Assembly: GCA_002706585.1 (NCBI GenBank)
Contig: PALU01000037.1
Location: 1 to 6,708 of the forward strand
Source of the DNA: Rickettsiales bacterium
GTDB lineage: Bacteria; Pseudomonadota; Alphaproteobacteria; TMED127
Length of the DNA stretch: 6,708 nt
Reading direction: 5' to 3'
Part shown: piece after piece, positions 6,570-6,708 of the stretch
Layout of the letters: each line of letters begins with the position of its first letter
How positions within the stretch are numbered: position 1 is the first letter of the stretch
Made by a program: the position numbers and the translations under genes
Notes under the pieces: generated by a model
What the model saw: only the letters and a program-made list of their open reading frames with translations
Told to the model about the DNA's origin: nothing
Databases searched by the model: none

Positions 6570-6708
6570 TGGATTTAAATATTGCTATTGGAATTTTAAG
6601 AAAAAAGGATTTTTTTCTTATTACCTCAAGACCCTATCCTAAGAGTTATCATGGTTACTGGGAATTCCCTGGTGGAAAAGTAGAGAAAAATGAGTTTTTA
6701 ATTGAGGC
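6569..6708 (+). CDS. mutT: MutT-like Nudix hydrolase (3' partial)
   Basis: MutT hydrolyses oxidised nucleotides such as 8-oxo-dGTP, keeping them out of DNA. The ATG at 6569 shares its A with the argJ stop (TAATG). The frame stays open to the window edge, giving 46 complete codons plus two bases. The translation starts MDLNIAIGILRKKDFFLITS and continues with SRPYPKSYHGYWEFPGGKVE. The block YWEFPGGKVEKNEF is the entry to a Nudix box: Gly36, five residues, then Glu42, matching the GX5E start. The downstream REUXEEXGU half, with the metal-binding glutamates, lies beyond the edge. The WEFPGGK form and the argJ neighbour fit the MutT (8-oxo-dGTP diphosphatase) branch, although other Nudix subfamilies share this opening. 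No separate ribosome binding site is visible, so translation is probably coupled to argJ. Confidence 0.85.
   Translation, partial: MDLNIAIGILRKKDFFLITSRPYPKSYHGYWEFPGGKVEKNEFLIE

Noticed and set aside
1..6708. Mobile element, CRISPR array, tRNA/rRNA or prophage genes
   Set aside because: Apart from the housekeeping-type XerD, no transposase, phage gene, direct-repeat array, RNA gene or terminal inverted repeats were seen; all conserved-family coding regions and short spacers account for the window.

Overview
This window looks like a slice of a compact, strongly AT-rich alphaproteobacterial chromosome. The clues are A/T-dominated third codon positions, AGA-biased arginine codons, spacers of 0-70 bp, and the pairing of a xerD/accA cluster with a secA/argJ/mutT cluster, which is a familiar alphaproteobacterial arrangement. 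A streamlined marine lineage (SAR11-like or similar) is plausible, but this is inferred from composition and gene order. I could not run a phylogenetic test.

Layout. At the left edge (plus strand) is the 5'-truncated end of a tyrosine recombinase of the XerD type, with all its catalytic residues present. After a 67-bp spacer with a plausible promoter and the only clear Shine-Dalgarno site in the window comes a complete Mcl-type malyl-CoA/beta-methylmalyl-CoA lyase. Eleven bases later follows accA, the carboxyltransferase alpha subunit of acetyl-CoA carboxylase. accA converges on secA (minus strand) with one base between the two stop codons, inside an imperfect inverted repeat. secA is complete. 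A 60-bp, almost pure A/T divergent spacer separates it from argJ (plus strand). The argJ stop overlaps the start of a MutT/Nudix gene that runs off the right edge.

How the genes relate. Most are unconnected housekeeping functions: chromosome dimer resolution, fatty acid synthesis, Sec protein export, arginine biosynthesis and nucleotide-pool sanitation. One pair may be metabolically linked. Malyl-CoA lyase cleavage releases acetyl-CoA (or propionyl-CoA) plus glyoxylate, and the next gene encodes a subunit of the enzyme that carboxylates acetyl-CoA. Mcl is the one gene here that is not universal housekeeping, and it is the most informative about lifestyle.

I found no RNA genes, mobile elements, CRISPR arrays or long repeats, and no clearly new biological system. 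The points most worth checking are the lyase placed between xerD and accA, a SecA C-terminal metal-binding motif that has lost one of its usual ligands, the accA/secA convergent junction, and the near absence of Shine-Dalgarno sites except in front of the lyase.
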